Shown in pieces: positions 34,597-45,094 of a DNA stretch of 64,000 nucleotides (the stretch's first letter is position 1; every line of letters starts with the position of its first letter). The position numbers and the translations under genes were made by a program. The notes under the pieces were generated by a model that was given only the letters and a program-made list of their open reading frames with translations, was not told the origin of the DNA and searched no databases. The stretch covers positions 22,041,107-22,105,106 of the forward strand of contig NC_084802.1 of assembly GCF_963169125.1 (NCBI RefSeq). Direction: 5' to 3'. The DNA is from Humulus lupulus (lineage: Eukaryota; Streptophyta; Magnoliopsida; Rosales; Cannabaceae).

Positions 34597-35750
34597 TGTT
34601 ATATTATTTTATAATATAATGTAATATTATATTATATTATATTATAATATAATGTTTTAGATTAAATAAATGTGACAAAGAGTGTCACATATTGTAACAT
34701 ATAATAGAGAGTTACAATATTTAGATATATGAGATATATCCAAATAATGTAACATATTTGGTGTTACAAATTTGTAACTTCCAAATATTACCCTTTATTG
34801 TGTAAATTTGGTGTTACACAATATTGAGATGAATTTCACAAAGCCATATGTGAAATGGCTGTTAGAGATATGATTTTAACCCCAATAATGTGTTTTGGGA
34901 GTTACAAAATCATTTGGGAGGGTTTGGAACCGTTTGGAAAAACAACACATTTTTAAGTACTGAAAATTGTCAGTGGTCATGGCCACGAATGTTGGTGGCT
35001 GCGGCCAGTGGGACAGAGAGTAGTGGTCGCGGCCACAGGCCAAAATTGACCATTTTTTCAGCTTTTTCAATCTTTGTTGAACGGCTCAAAAAACCCAAAT
35101 AACTCCCAAATCACATTTTAATTCCATATTAATCCAATTAAACATTGGTAACAGCCATGGGGTTGGTGGAATTTGAAATTCAAAGGGTGTCTCTAAACTC
35201 TATAAATAGGAGCCTATAGCTCACTTGAAAGACACAACATTTCTATCCATTAGAGCACTTGGCTAGAAACACCTTGAGGCTTGATAATTACAAAAAGCAT
35301 TTCCTATAATCTGTGAGAGATCCCTTAGTGCTTGAGTTAGGGGGAAATAAGCTTTTGGACAAAGGTTTCAAACCTTGTTCAAGTTGGTGATCCCCAACAC
35401 TCTTTACTTTGGTAGTGTGAGTGAGAGTTGTTTATCTTTTGCTTCTTGTTCCTTTCTTTCTTCTATTGCTTTTCATCTTTATATTCTTCTTCTCTATTTA
35501 CTTGTATTTCATGTTTAAGAGTTTTAAATTTTTTCTTTTCTTTTGTTTCAAACACATTACTTTATTTGTAATCTTTTGCTTAGAGTTGTATTTTACTATT
35601 TTCTTCTTCTTCTTCTTCTTTTGTTCATTTGTATTTTCAGTTATAGAGTTGTAACTCTTTATTTAATCAATCCTTGTCTATTGTAATATTTTGCATAGAG
35701 TTGTAATTTTCTTACCATTTCTATTGAGCCAAATACATATTTTCCTAACA
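34597..35750 (+). repeat. 5' LTR of copia element D
   Basis: Starts TGTTATATTATTTTATAATA and ends TTTTCCTAACA. The TATA box is at 35201-35208. It has a GGCCGCGGCCAC-type GC cluster at about 34980-35040 and a CTT run near 35610. Downstream TTCAAAAGCTTAACCC is not an iMet-type primer site, so the primer is unclear. Confidence 0.88.
35201..35208 (+). promoter_or_regulatory. LTR TATA box, copia element D
   Basis: TATAAATA in CTCTATAAATAGGAGCC; same in the 3' LTR at 41003-41010. Confidence 0.55.
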
Positions 35751-35767
35751 TTCAAAAGCTTAACCCT

Positions 35768-36660
35768 TTGTTTGTTTCAATGGAAGGTGAGACCATCAAA
35801 ATCATGAATCAAGACCTAGTGAGGTTGGATAGTTTTGATGGGTCCAATTTCACTAGGTGTCAAGACAAGGTGAGATTCCTTTTGACCACTCTTAAAATCG
35901 CCTACATTCTAGAATCCACTCTAGAACCTCTCCCAACACCATCCGACAAGGAAACTCCCGATGAGGTGGAGAAAAGAAGGAAGAGGGAGGAGGACAATCT
36001 CCTTTATAGGGGTCATATCCTCAACGCCCTATCCGATAGGCTCTATGACCTCTACACCGAGACCAAATCGGCCAAGCAGATATGGGATGCACTTGAGAAA
36101 AAGTTCAAGGGGGAAGAGGAAGGTACCAAAAAGTTTTTGATATCTCAATACTTTGATTTCAATTTTTTGGTGATAAACCTATTCTTCCTCAAATTCATGA
36201 ATTGCAAATAATTGTTAACAAATTGAAAGTTTTAAAGATTGAGCTTCCCGAGGTCTTTCAAGTTGGTGCTATTGTGGCTAAATTACCACCAACTTGGAAG
36301 AGCTATGGGAAAAGAATCCTTCATAAAAATGAGGATTATTCTTTGGAGGAAATCCAGCATATTCGAAACGAAGAGGAATCGATATGTAGAGATAAACTTG
36401 TGGAGGGGTATAATGGAGAGACTTCCAAAGCAAATGCGGTGTCACAACCAAAACATCCCAAAAACAAAGGGGAAAAGGGTAACGAGAAACCTTTGGGTCC
36501 AAAAACCAACCCAAACAAGTTTAAGGGCGAGAAAGGTCCTTGCTTTGTGTGTGAGAAAAAGGGTCACTGTGCTAGAGAGTGTAGGAATAGAAAAGACCAA
36601 CAAAGACCTAAGGTGAATGCAACTCAAGAGGAAAACATAGTTGCTACCCTTAGTGAGGTG
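35768..36660 (+). pseudogene. gag of copia element D
   Basis: The first frame (35768-36211) begins MFVSMEGETIKIMNQ and has the copia gag core (LDSFDGSNFTRCQDKVRFLL, ALSDRLYDLYTETKSAKQIW). A frameshift near 36165 moves to the frame continuing from 36202 (LKVLKIELPEVFQVGAIVAKLPP). The zinc knuckle CFVCEKKGHCARECRNR (CX2CX4HX4C) is at about 36543-36593, followed by a Lys-rich spacer. Gag packages element RNA. One frameshift breaks it. Confidence 0.88.
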
Positions 36661-36975
36661 AATGCGGTCCAAGGCAAGGTGAAAGGGTGGTGGTATGATA
36701 CATGTGCCACCGTCCATGTCACCTATGACAAATCATTGTTCAAGACCATTGAAGAGTCAAAGGGCAACCATGAGATTAAAATGGGCAATGAGGGAAAATC
36801 CAAGGTACTTGGCAAATGTACCGTTGAAGTCTCTTTCACCTTCGGCAATAAAGTTACATTAGTGAATCTACTTTATGTTCCCAAAATGAGTAGAAACTTG
36901 GTAAGTGGTGATTTCCTTGGAAAGCCCGACATTAAAGCCGTTTTTGAGTCCGGTAAACTTATACTTACCAAATAA
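36661..36975 (+). pseudogene. Protease of copia element D
   Basis: In the same frame as the second gag part: WWYDTCATVHVTYDKSLF with the catalytic Asp, then MGNEGKSKVLGKCTVEV and LLYVPKMSRNLVSG. The active-site triad reads Asp-Thr-Cys where families usually have Asp-Thr/Ser-Gly, so the enzyme is probably impaired. The frame stops at 36975 (LILTK), with integrase in another frame. Confidence 0.8.
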
Positions 36976-37900
36976 AATGTATTTTTTGGGAAAAGGGTAC
37001 TCTTGTGAGGGTATGGTTAAATTGTGCACCAATGATGTAACTTTCAATGTTATTAATAAAAATGTTAATTCTGCCTATATTGTTGAGTATGATTCTTTAT
37101 TTTTGTGGCATCTTAGACTATCGCATATAGGTTTTTCAACCATGAAAAGAGTAGTTAAATGTGGTATGATTGCATGCAATATTAAGAACTATGGTAAATG
37201 TGAAACATGTGTTAAGGAAAAAATGATTAAGAAACCATTTCCTAGTGTAGAAAGATCATCTAATTTACTAGATTTAATCCATAGTGATCTTTGTGAATTA
37301 AATGGTGTTTTAACTAGAGGTGGTAAAAGGTACTTTCTTACTTTTATAGATGATTTTAGTAGATATACCTATGTGTTTCTTTTAAAGCATAAAGATGAAA
37401 CTTTTGATGCTTTTAAATTGTATAAATTAGAAGTTGAAAATCAACTAAATAAAAATATTAAGGTGCTAAGAAGTGATAGAGGAGGAGGTACTTCTCTAAT
37501 GAATTCAATACATTTTGTGAAGAAAATGGTATAATTCATGAATGAACTGTACCTTATACACCACAACACAATGGTGTTGCCGAAAGGTAAAATAGGACTT
37601 ATCTAGAGATGATAAATTCTATGTTGGTGTTTTCTAAGTTGAACTTCAACTTATGGGGTGAGGCGCTTTTAACCGTTTGTCACATTCTTAATCGAATACC
37701 GATGAAGAAAAATGAGATATCTCCATATGAGTTATGGAAAGGAAGAAAACCTAACATATGGTACTTCAAAGTGTGGGGGTGTCTTGCATATTGCTAGAAA
37801 AACAAACCTAATAGAACAAAGTTAGGTTCAAGAGCCATAAAGTGTGCTTTTGTTGGTTATGCCAACAATAGTAAAGCTTATAGGCTATTAGACTTATAGT
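36976..37900 (+). pseudogene. Integrase of copia element D
   Basis: The frame to 37534 has MYFLGKGYSCEG, the zinc site HLRLSHIGFSTMKRV...CETCVKEK, HSDLCELN and FLTFIDDFSRYTYVFLL, then LRSDRGG. A frameshift near 37490 follows. PYTPQHNGVAER with the catalytic Glu is at about 37550-37590, with stops before and after. NLWGEALLTVCHILNRIPMK at 37609-37797 ends at a stop after CLAYC. It inserts cDNA into the genome when intact; here it is broken in at least four places. Confidence 0.85.
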
Positions 37901-39777
37901 CTAATATTGTGATTGAATCTAGAGAAGTTGAATTTTTTGAGAATATGTTATGTGGCAACAACTCTCAAGCTTCAACATCTCTAAAGGAGAATTTGTTACA
38001 TGAGAACAATTCTCAAGCTTCTACATCCAAAGTTGATTCTCAAGAGGAGAATTCTCAAAAGGATGTAAAGCAGCCCTTTGAACCTAGAAGAAGTCAAAGG
38101 CTTAAAAATCATAAAAGTCTAGTAGTGGATGAGATAGATTCTCAACGAATTTCATTCTACATGGTAGAAGGAAATAGAGAGGAAGTTATTAGGAAAATTC
38201 ATATTGTACTTCTCGTTGAGGATGATCCTAAGACTTATAGAGAAGCTATGCAATTGAGAGATAGTGCATTTTGGAAAGAAGCCATCAATGATGAGATGGA
38301 TTCCATTCTTTCCAATAACACTTGGGAATTGGTAGATCTCCCATCGGGGTCTAAGCCAATTGGGTGTAAGTGGGTATTTTGGAGAAAATACCACACTGGC
38401 GGCACTATCCAAACCCTTAAAGCTAGATTAGTAGCTAAAGGGTTTAGGCAAAAAGAGGGTGTCGATTATTTCGATACCTATGCGCCTGTTGCAAGAACAA
38501 CTTCTATAAGAATTTTGTTCGCTCTAGCTTCTATACACAACTTATATGTTCATCAAATGGATGTCAAAACGACATTCCTTAATGGTGACCTCAATGAGGA
38601 GGTCTATATGGAACAACCCGAAGGCTTTGTCCTACCAAAATATGAACTTAAAGTATGTAGACTTGTAAAATCCTTATATGGATTGAAACAAGCTCCTAAG
38701 CAATGGCATGAGAAATTTGATCAAGCCATAATGTCTAATGGGTTTAGACATAACAATGGAGACAAGTGTTTGTATTCCAAAACATGTAAAGGATATGTGA
38801 TCATTATTTGCTTATATGTGGATGACATGCTTATTCTAAGTAATAGCATGAAAGGGATAGAAGAAATGAAGATGTTTCTATCATCAACCTTCAAGATGAA
38901 AGATATTGGAGAAGTTGACACCATACTTGGTATCAAAGTAAAGAAACATAGTAGGGGTTTTGCATTAGGGCAAGCCAACTATGTTGAGAAAGTATTGAAC
39001 AAATTTAACCATCTCAAGGTTAAAGATGCCAATACTCCATTCGATCATAGTGTAAAACTAGAGAAGAATGAAGGAAGAGCGGTGGCTCAATTGGAGTACG
39101 CTAGTGCTATAGGGAGTCTAATGTACGCTGCCCAATGTACTAGACCTAATATAGCATTTGCGGTAAGTAAAATTAGTAGGTTTACAAGTAATCCATGTGT
39201 GGATCACTGGAAGGCAATTGGGAGAGTCCTAGGTTTTCTCAATAAAACCAAAGGATTAAGCCTTCACTACTCCAAATTTCCTTCGATTTTAGAAGGATAT
39301 ATAGATGCAAGTTGGATATCCAATCTTGGGGACAACTTGTCCACAACTTGTTGGGTATTTACACTTGGTGGAGGTGCAATTTCTTGGGGTTCCAAGAAAC
39401 AAACCTGTATATCTCATTCTACTATGGAAGCATAGTTCATAGCACTAGTTGCTACCGGCAAAGAGGCTGAATGGTTAAGGGATCTGTTGATAGAGATTCC
39501 CCTAATCAAAGATAATGTATCTACTATATCGATACATTGTGATAGCCAATCGACATTGGCTAGAGCATACATCGGAGTGTATAATGGGAAGTCTAGACAT
39601 ATTAGTCTAAGACATTGATATGTAAGAGAATTGATTCAAAGTGGAGTCATCTCAATATCCTCTGTGAGAACAAGTGAAAATCTGGCAGACCCTTTCACTA
39701 AGCCACTAACAAGGGATTTAGTGGCTGCATCATCTCGAGGGATGGGACATAAACTCCCTAAAGAGATTCACGATTGA
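37901..39777 (+). pseudogene. Reverse transcriptase and RNase H of copia element D
   Basis: A long frame (37909-39435, 508 residues) carries the [71 protein letters not shown] and the catalytic ICLYVDDMLILSN. RNase H follows: YIDASWISNLGDNLSTTCWV, KKQTCISHSTMEA. A TAG stop at about 39433-39435 and another near 39616 interrupt RH. The last part (CDSQSTLARAYIG, NLADPFTKPLT, SRGMGHKLPKEIHD) ends at 39775-39777. RT itself looks intact, the least damaged pol part of D. Confidence 0.9.
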
Positions 39778-40272
39778 TGGTAACCTATCTTAACACTAGT
39801 TATTCAACTAGTGTTAGGTTCAATAGGTAACAACAAGTAAATCAAGTGAATATTGAGTACTTTTGTGTTACCAAGTTGAGGGTTAAAACCAAAATGTTTT
39901 TTTAATAGAATTCAGTCTTGTGAAGACAAGTATTTTTGGTAACAAAATACTGTAAGAATTCTACCTATATGGACCTAGGGGTGGTGCCGCCTCTCATGAG
40001 AATTGGGAGTATTCTCAAGAACATCAATGAATGGAAAGTGCACATGTCCATTAATGGTGCAAAGCGAGACATAGAGGTCTTAAGTGAACAACGCAAAGGT
40101 GTGTGTGTTATCACCGATTTGTTATCATGAAAAGATGGTTCAATGCCTAGTGCAACCAAATTTTCGATAAATTTTGTGATAATTACACTATAGTAAAGTT
40201 CAAGTTGAAAAACACTTTGCTTTATGCACTAATGCAATGACTCCTATAAGAGAGAGTTCTTATTTAATCAAT
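39778..40272 (+). other. 3' untranslated region of copia element D
   Basis: About 500 bases between the pol stop and the polypurine tracts, containing short frames without family resemblance. Ordinary for a copia 3' end. Confidence 0.55.
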
Positions 40273-40353
40273 TGGGGGATATGTTATATTTCAAAATATA
40301 ATGATTGATTAAATAAGTGTTACAATAGATAACTATTTAATCTCGTGGGGGAA
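40273..40353 (+). other. Polypurine tract, present twice, before 3' LTR of D
   Basis: GTGGGGGAA at 40345-40353 is immediately followed by the LTR start TGTTATATT. About 72 bases upstream TTGGGGGATATGTTATATTT (about 40272-40291) repeats the same purine-run plus LTR-start pattern. Confidence 0.6.
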
Positions 40354-41542
40354 TGTTATATTATTTTATAATACAATGTAATATTATATTATATTATAAT
40401 ATATTGTAATATTATATTATATTATAATATAATGTTTTAGATTAAATAAATGTGACAAAGGGTGTCACATATTGTAACATATAATCGAGAGTTACAATAT
40501 TTAGATATATGAGATATATCCAAATAATGTAACATATTTGGTGTTACAAATTTGTAACTTCCAAATATTACCCTTTATTGTGTAAATTTGGTGTTACACA
40601 ATATTGAGATGAATTTCATAAATCCATATGTGAAATGGCTGTTGGAGATATGATTTTAACCCCAATAATGTGTTTTGGGAGTTACAAAATCATTTGGGAG
40701 GGTTTTGAACCATTTGGAAAAATAACATATTTTTAAGTACTAAAAGTGGTCAGTCTCCGTGGCCACTGAATGTTGGTGGTCGCGGCCAGTGGGACAGAGA
40801 GTAGTGGTCGCGGCCACTAATGTCTCTGGCCGCGGCCACAGGCCAAAACTGACCATTTTTTCAGTTTTTTCAATCTTTGTTGAACGTCTCAAAAAACTCA
40901 AATAACTCCCAAATCTCATTTTAATTCCATATTAATCCAATTAAACATTGGTAACAGCCATGGGGTTGGTGGAATTTGAAATTCAAAGGGTTTCTCTAAA
41001 CTCTATAAATAGGAGCCTATAGCTCACTTGAAAGACACAACATTTCTATCCAATAGAGCACTTGGCTAGAAACACCTTGAGGCTTGATAATTACAAAAAG
41101 CATTTCCTATAATCTGTGAGAGATCCCTTAGTGCTTGAGTTAGGAGGAAATAAGCTTTTGGACAAAGGTTTCAAACCTTGTTCAAGTTGGTGATCCCCAA
41201 CACTCTTTACTTTGGTAGTGTGAGTGAGAGTTGTTTATCTTTTGCTTCTTGTTCCTTTCTTTCTTCTATTGCTTTTCATCTTTATATTCTTCTTCTCTAT
41301 TTACTTGTATTTCATGTTTAAGAGTTTTAAATTTTTTCTTTTCTTTTGTTTCAAACACATTACTTTATTTGTAATCTTTTGCTTAGAGTTGTATTTTACT
41401 ATTTTCTTCTTCTTCTTCTTCTTTTGTTCATTTATATTTTCAGTTATAGAGTTGTAACTCTTTATTTAATCAATCCTTGTCTATTGTAATATTTTTCATA
41501 GAGTTTTAATTTTCTTACCATTTCCATTGAGGCAAATACATA
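40354..41542 (+). repeat. 3' LTR of copia element D
   Basis: Matches 34597-35739 almost base for base, with small length differences in the AT run at the start and one extra GC unit near 40815-40840. It stops at AAATACATA and lacks the TTTTCCTAACA end of the 5' LTR. Confidence 0.88.
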
Positions 41543-42283
41543 GAAGTGCTCTTTTGGTGTGTCGTCAGGGAAGTTCCTAGGTTTCATTATGAATGACCAG
41601 GGAATAAAGGCTAATCCAGGAAAGATCTAGGCTCTAATTGATATGCCCTCACCTCGAAAGCATAAGGATGTCCAAAGTTTGACTGGACATATGGCGGCAC
41701 TGAGTAGGTTCATCTCAAAATCTACAGACCGTTGTCTTCCATTTTTCAACCTTTTGAGAGGAGGCAAAAAATTCGAGTGGACAGAGGAATGCGAGCTAGC
41801 TTTTTAGGAGCTCAAGAAGCACCTCGCAGAACCTCCTATCTTGTTGAAACCTACCACAGGAGAAATTTTGTGCCTATATCTCGCTACGACCAAGCACGCC
41901 ATTAGCACCGTGCTCGTCCGAGAAGAACAGAAGGTGAAAAAGTCAGTATACTATGTCAAAAAAAGGTTACTGGGGGTAGAATCGAGATACCCCTTACTGG
42001 AGAAGTTGGCTCTCAACCTAATTCACTCATCTCGAAAGCTCCAACCTTACTTCCAGGCACACCCCATCCATGTGTTGACCGATCAACCACTACGACAATT
42101 CTTATCCAAGCCAGAAGCCTCGAGTCGATTACTAAAATGGGTCATTGAACTCGGACAATTCGAGATCACTTACCATCCGAGGACAACCATCAAAGGACAG
42201 GCCGTGGTAGACTTCATAGTGGAATGCATTGGGATGACTGACGACGAAGTTATAACCCCAGCCCACGAGCTGTGGAAACTTTA
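41543..42283 (+). pseudogene. RT C-terminus and RNase H of Tat element A
   Basis: Picks up element A after D: KCSFGVSSGKFLGFIMNDQG (end of RT), HMAALSRFISKSTDRCLPFF, FEWTEECE, then RNase H at 41841-42284 with ATTKHAISTVLVREEQ, LTDQPLRQFLSKPEAS and LLKWVIELGQFEITYHPR. About 200 RT residues including the catalytic YIDD block, present in element B, are missing between 34596 and 41543. Stops at about 41627 and 41804 interrupt the frame. Confidence 0.85.
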
Positions 42284-42785
42284 AGTTGATGGGTCTTCCG
42301 ATGAAAATGGGTTGGGGCAGGAATAATACTGATTACCCCAACAGGAAGTCGATTTCACTCTACTTTGAGATTTGACTTCGAGGCGTCAAATAACGAGGCT
42401 GAATACGAAGCTCTACTGGCAGGACTTCGAATAGCCAAGGAACTCAAGGCTAAGATGATACATTGCTACAGTGACTCCCAGCTGGTGGTCAACCAAATCT
42501 TAGGGGAATACCAGGCTCGTGGGACAAGAATGGCTGCATATTTAGAAAAAGAAAAGGCAACACTTGAGCATTTCGAATGCAGATGCCCTAGCCAGGCTCG
42601 CCACAACTACCGAGATCGACGAGCTGAACGTCGTGCCAATCGAACATCTATCGACATCCAGTATACACAAGCTTGAACAGGAAGATGTCTGCATGATTAA
42701 CTATGAACCAACATGGATGACCCCAATAATTGAGTACCTTGAAACTGACATTCTCCCAACATAATGGACCAAGGCTAAAAAACTA
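42284..42785 (+). pseudogene. Archaeal-type second RNase H domain of Tat element A
   Basis: VDGSSDENG (first Asp) after a stop at 42282, then in another frame SNNEAEYEALLAGLRIAKEL and YSDSQLVVNQILGEYQ (further catalytic residues), followed by a frameshift to SNADALARLATTTEIDEL. A second RNase H of archaeal type is the hallmark of the Tat lineage of Ty3-gypsy. It is broken by two frameshifts. Confidence 0.82.
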
Positions 42786-43929
42786 ATGTATCAGATTCCC
42801 AGATACATCATTGTGGATGGAAGGCTATATAGAAGAGGATACTCTATGCCTTTACTCCGATGTGTGACTCCACCCGAGGCTAAGAAGATCATAGAAGAGA
42901 TTCATGAAGGATTCTATGGAGACCATACTGGGGGCCACAACCTATCCAAGAAAATCATACGCCAAGGGTACTTATGGCCTACCATAAAAGAAGATTCGTT
43001 TGATTACATCAGGAAATGCGGTAAGTGTCAACGGTTCGCCACAATCCCTCGAGCTCCACCTTCCGAGCTAACTATGATGACCTCCCCATGGCCATTTGTT
43101 GTCTGGGGAATCGACCTCATAGGCTCGTTGCCAACTGGCAAAGGCGGAGTCAAGTATGCAGTAGTCGCAGTAGATTACTTTATGAAGTGGACCGAGGCCG
43201 AACCTCTGGTGACAATTACCTCAAAGAAAGTCTTGGACATCGTGGTAAAGAACATCATCTGCTGATATGGGTCCGATAACGGTACCCAATTCGATAGCGA
43301 CTTGTTTACCAGCTTTTGCGAGAAAAATGGGATAATAAAAAGCTTCTCCTCCGTGGCCCATCCCCAAGCGAATGGCCAAGTCGAGGCTCTAAATAAAACC
43401 CTGAAGATTCTATAAGAAAAATCTGGAAGAAGCTAAGGGGAAATGGCCCGAAGAGTTGCCCCAAGTTTTGTGGGCATATCGAACCATAGCCTGTACTTCA
43501 ATAGGACATACCCTTTTTTTGCTGGCATATGGATGCGAGGCTATGCTGCCAATCGAGGTCGAAATACCCACCATTTGAACCCACACTTATGACCAAGCCT
43601 TAAACCAATCCCAGCTCGAAGTAAGTCTGGACCTGATTGAAGAAAGAAGGGACGAGACTCAACTAAAAAATGCTGCATACTAGTAGCGAGCTACCCGGTA
43701 TTTCAATAAGAGGGTTCGACATAGAAAATTTGGTGTGGGCGATTTGGTGCTGCAGTGTGTGTTCTTGGCTACACGAGACCCAGCTGCCGGCGTGCTCGGG
43801 CCTAATTTGGAAATACCTTATTAGATCGGATCAGTTATCCGACCTGGCGTCTACAAATTGGCAAGATTGAATGGGGATCTGGTACCACAAGCATGGAATG
43901 GCGAACATCTGCGACCTTACTATCAATAG
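42786..43929 (+). pseudogene. Integrase of Tat element A
   Basis: 42786-43265: IVDGRLYRRGYSMPLLRCV, the zinc-finger GDHTGGHNLSKKIIRQGYLW with CGKCQRFA, core start WGIDLIGSLPTGKGGVKYAV (first catalytic Asp). A stop at 43263, then YGSDNGTQFDSDLF (second Asp) and ANGQVEALNKTL (Glu). Further frameshifts and stops follow, then GVGDLVLQ and the end NGEHLRPYYQ, stop at 43927-43929. It parallels 57025-58181 in element B. Confidence 0.85.
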
Positions 43930-44152
43930 TGTAGGAACAATGACACCTGTAACCATGCTTGTTTATCTTTGCTATGTTTCCGTTAATAAATTTTTCAATT
44001 TCGAATAAACTTCGTTTTCGTTTCATATGTTGTATTTTTTGCAAACTCTCTTGATTTAATAACCTATGGTCACACTCATAGGATATTAAGGGGGCATTAC
44101 TGGTATATATATCGTCAACTTGAAAACATAAAATAGCATATACGAAAAGCAT
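43930..44152. other. Spacer between pol and tandem repeats, element A
   Basis: About 220 bases of non-coding 3' sequence of element A. No feature seen. Confidence 0.5.
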
Positions 44153-44520
44153 AAAAGTGTTTGGATATAACCAAATACGCGAGCTAAGATAGTTTGGACA
44201 TAACCATATTATTAAAAATAAAAGTGTTTGGATATAACCAAATACGCGAGCTAAGATAGTTTGGACATAACCAAATTATTAAAAATAAAAGTGTTTGGAT
44301 ATAACCAGATGCACGAGCTAAGATAGTTTGGACATAACCAAATTATTAAAAATAAGTGTTTGGATATAACCAGATGTGCGAGCTAAGATAGTTTGGACAT
44401 AACCAAATTATTAAAAATAAAAGTATTTGGATATAACCAAATGCGCGAGGCAAAGTAATTTGGATAAAACCAAATGCGCGATCTAAGACATAACTAGATC
44501 AAAAATAAAAATGCATGGAC
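44153..44520. repeat. 67-bp tandem repeat, about five copies
   Basis: The unit starts AAAAGTGTTTGGATATAACC and includes CGCGAGCTAAGATAGTTTGG. Starts are at about 44153, 44220, 44287, 44353 and 44419, with the last copy degenerate. It lies between the pol 3' end and the 3' end of the antisense gene of element A. Confidence 0.85.
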
Positions 44521-45094
44521 TACGAACCAAAAACATGACCTGAATAGGTTTGGAACAAACCAGCTAAAACTAATCGACAGTAAGTTGGAACATAAATAAA
44601 CCTACTTCAAATTGAGTCAAGATCGAGGCTGGAATATCTTATAAAAAGATAGTTTCGACCTCGTAACCTTGGGGAGCTACTCAAGGACGAGGAAAAGTAA
44701 CTAAAAAAGCAAGATATAACTAAACCACCTATGTTACACACCATATAAGTACTTTCAGGTGCATGGTAAAAGTACGTTTTGACCTTGACAAATAACGAGA
44801 TCGAATACGGATATATCGAGCAAACTGTACATGAATGCATTGAAGCTCGAGCTTAAATCCACCATGTGTTTGTATGAATAAACAAACATAAGGACACTTA
44901 ATATGAATTGCTTGAAATATTTCGACTTAAGAAATGAAAAGCAAAAATATTAATGTAAAGTCAAATACGAATATCATAAATAAAAGAAAAAATAGCTCTT
45001 ACACGAGCTATAAATTGTCTTGGCCCCGGGGGCATACAAAACAGAAGGTAGGCTATTACAAAAGGTTCAAAGGGGCGTAGCCCCGGGTCAAGAT

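Larger units (their letters stand above)
34597..41542 (+). mobile_element. Copia element D nested in element A
   Basis: About 6.9 kb with two closely similar LTRs and gag, PR, INT, RT and RH on the plus strand. It lies inside the RT gene of element A. The left border is clean (AGGGA before TGTTATATT). On the right the last about 11 bases of the 3' LTR and a large part of the host RT core are missing, so no target duplication can be read. Similar LTRs suggest it is one of the youngest insertions here. Confidence 0.9.

Noticed and set aside
35421..35654. 77-residue Phe/Leu-rich frame, repeated at 41224-41457
   Set aside because: It lies wholly in the LTR of element D and comes from pyrimidine-rich LTR sequence (CTT and TTT runs); its repetition only reflects the two LTRs.
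43025..43279. 84-residue frame overlapping integrase of element A
   Set aside because: Shadow of the integrase frame at 42786-43265, which carries the zinc-finger and catalytic motifs.
44153..44520. Could the 67-bp repeats be a CRISPR array?
   Set aside because: Units are directly adjacent with no unique spacers and the context is a plant retrotransposon; it is a minisatellite.
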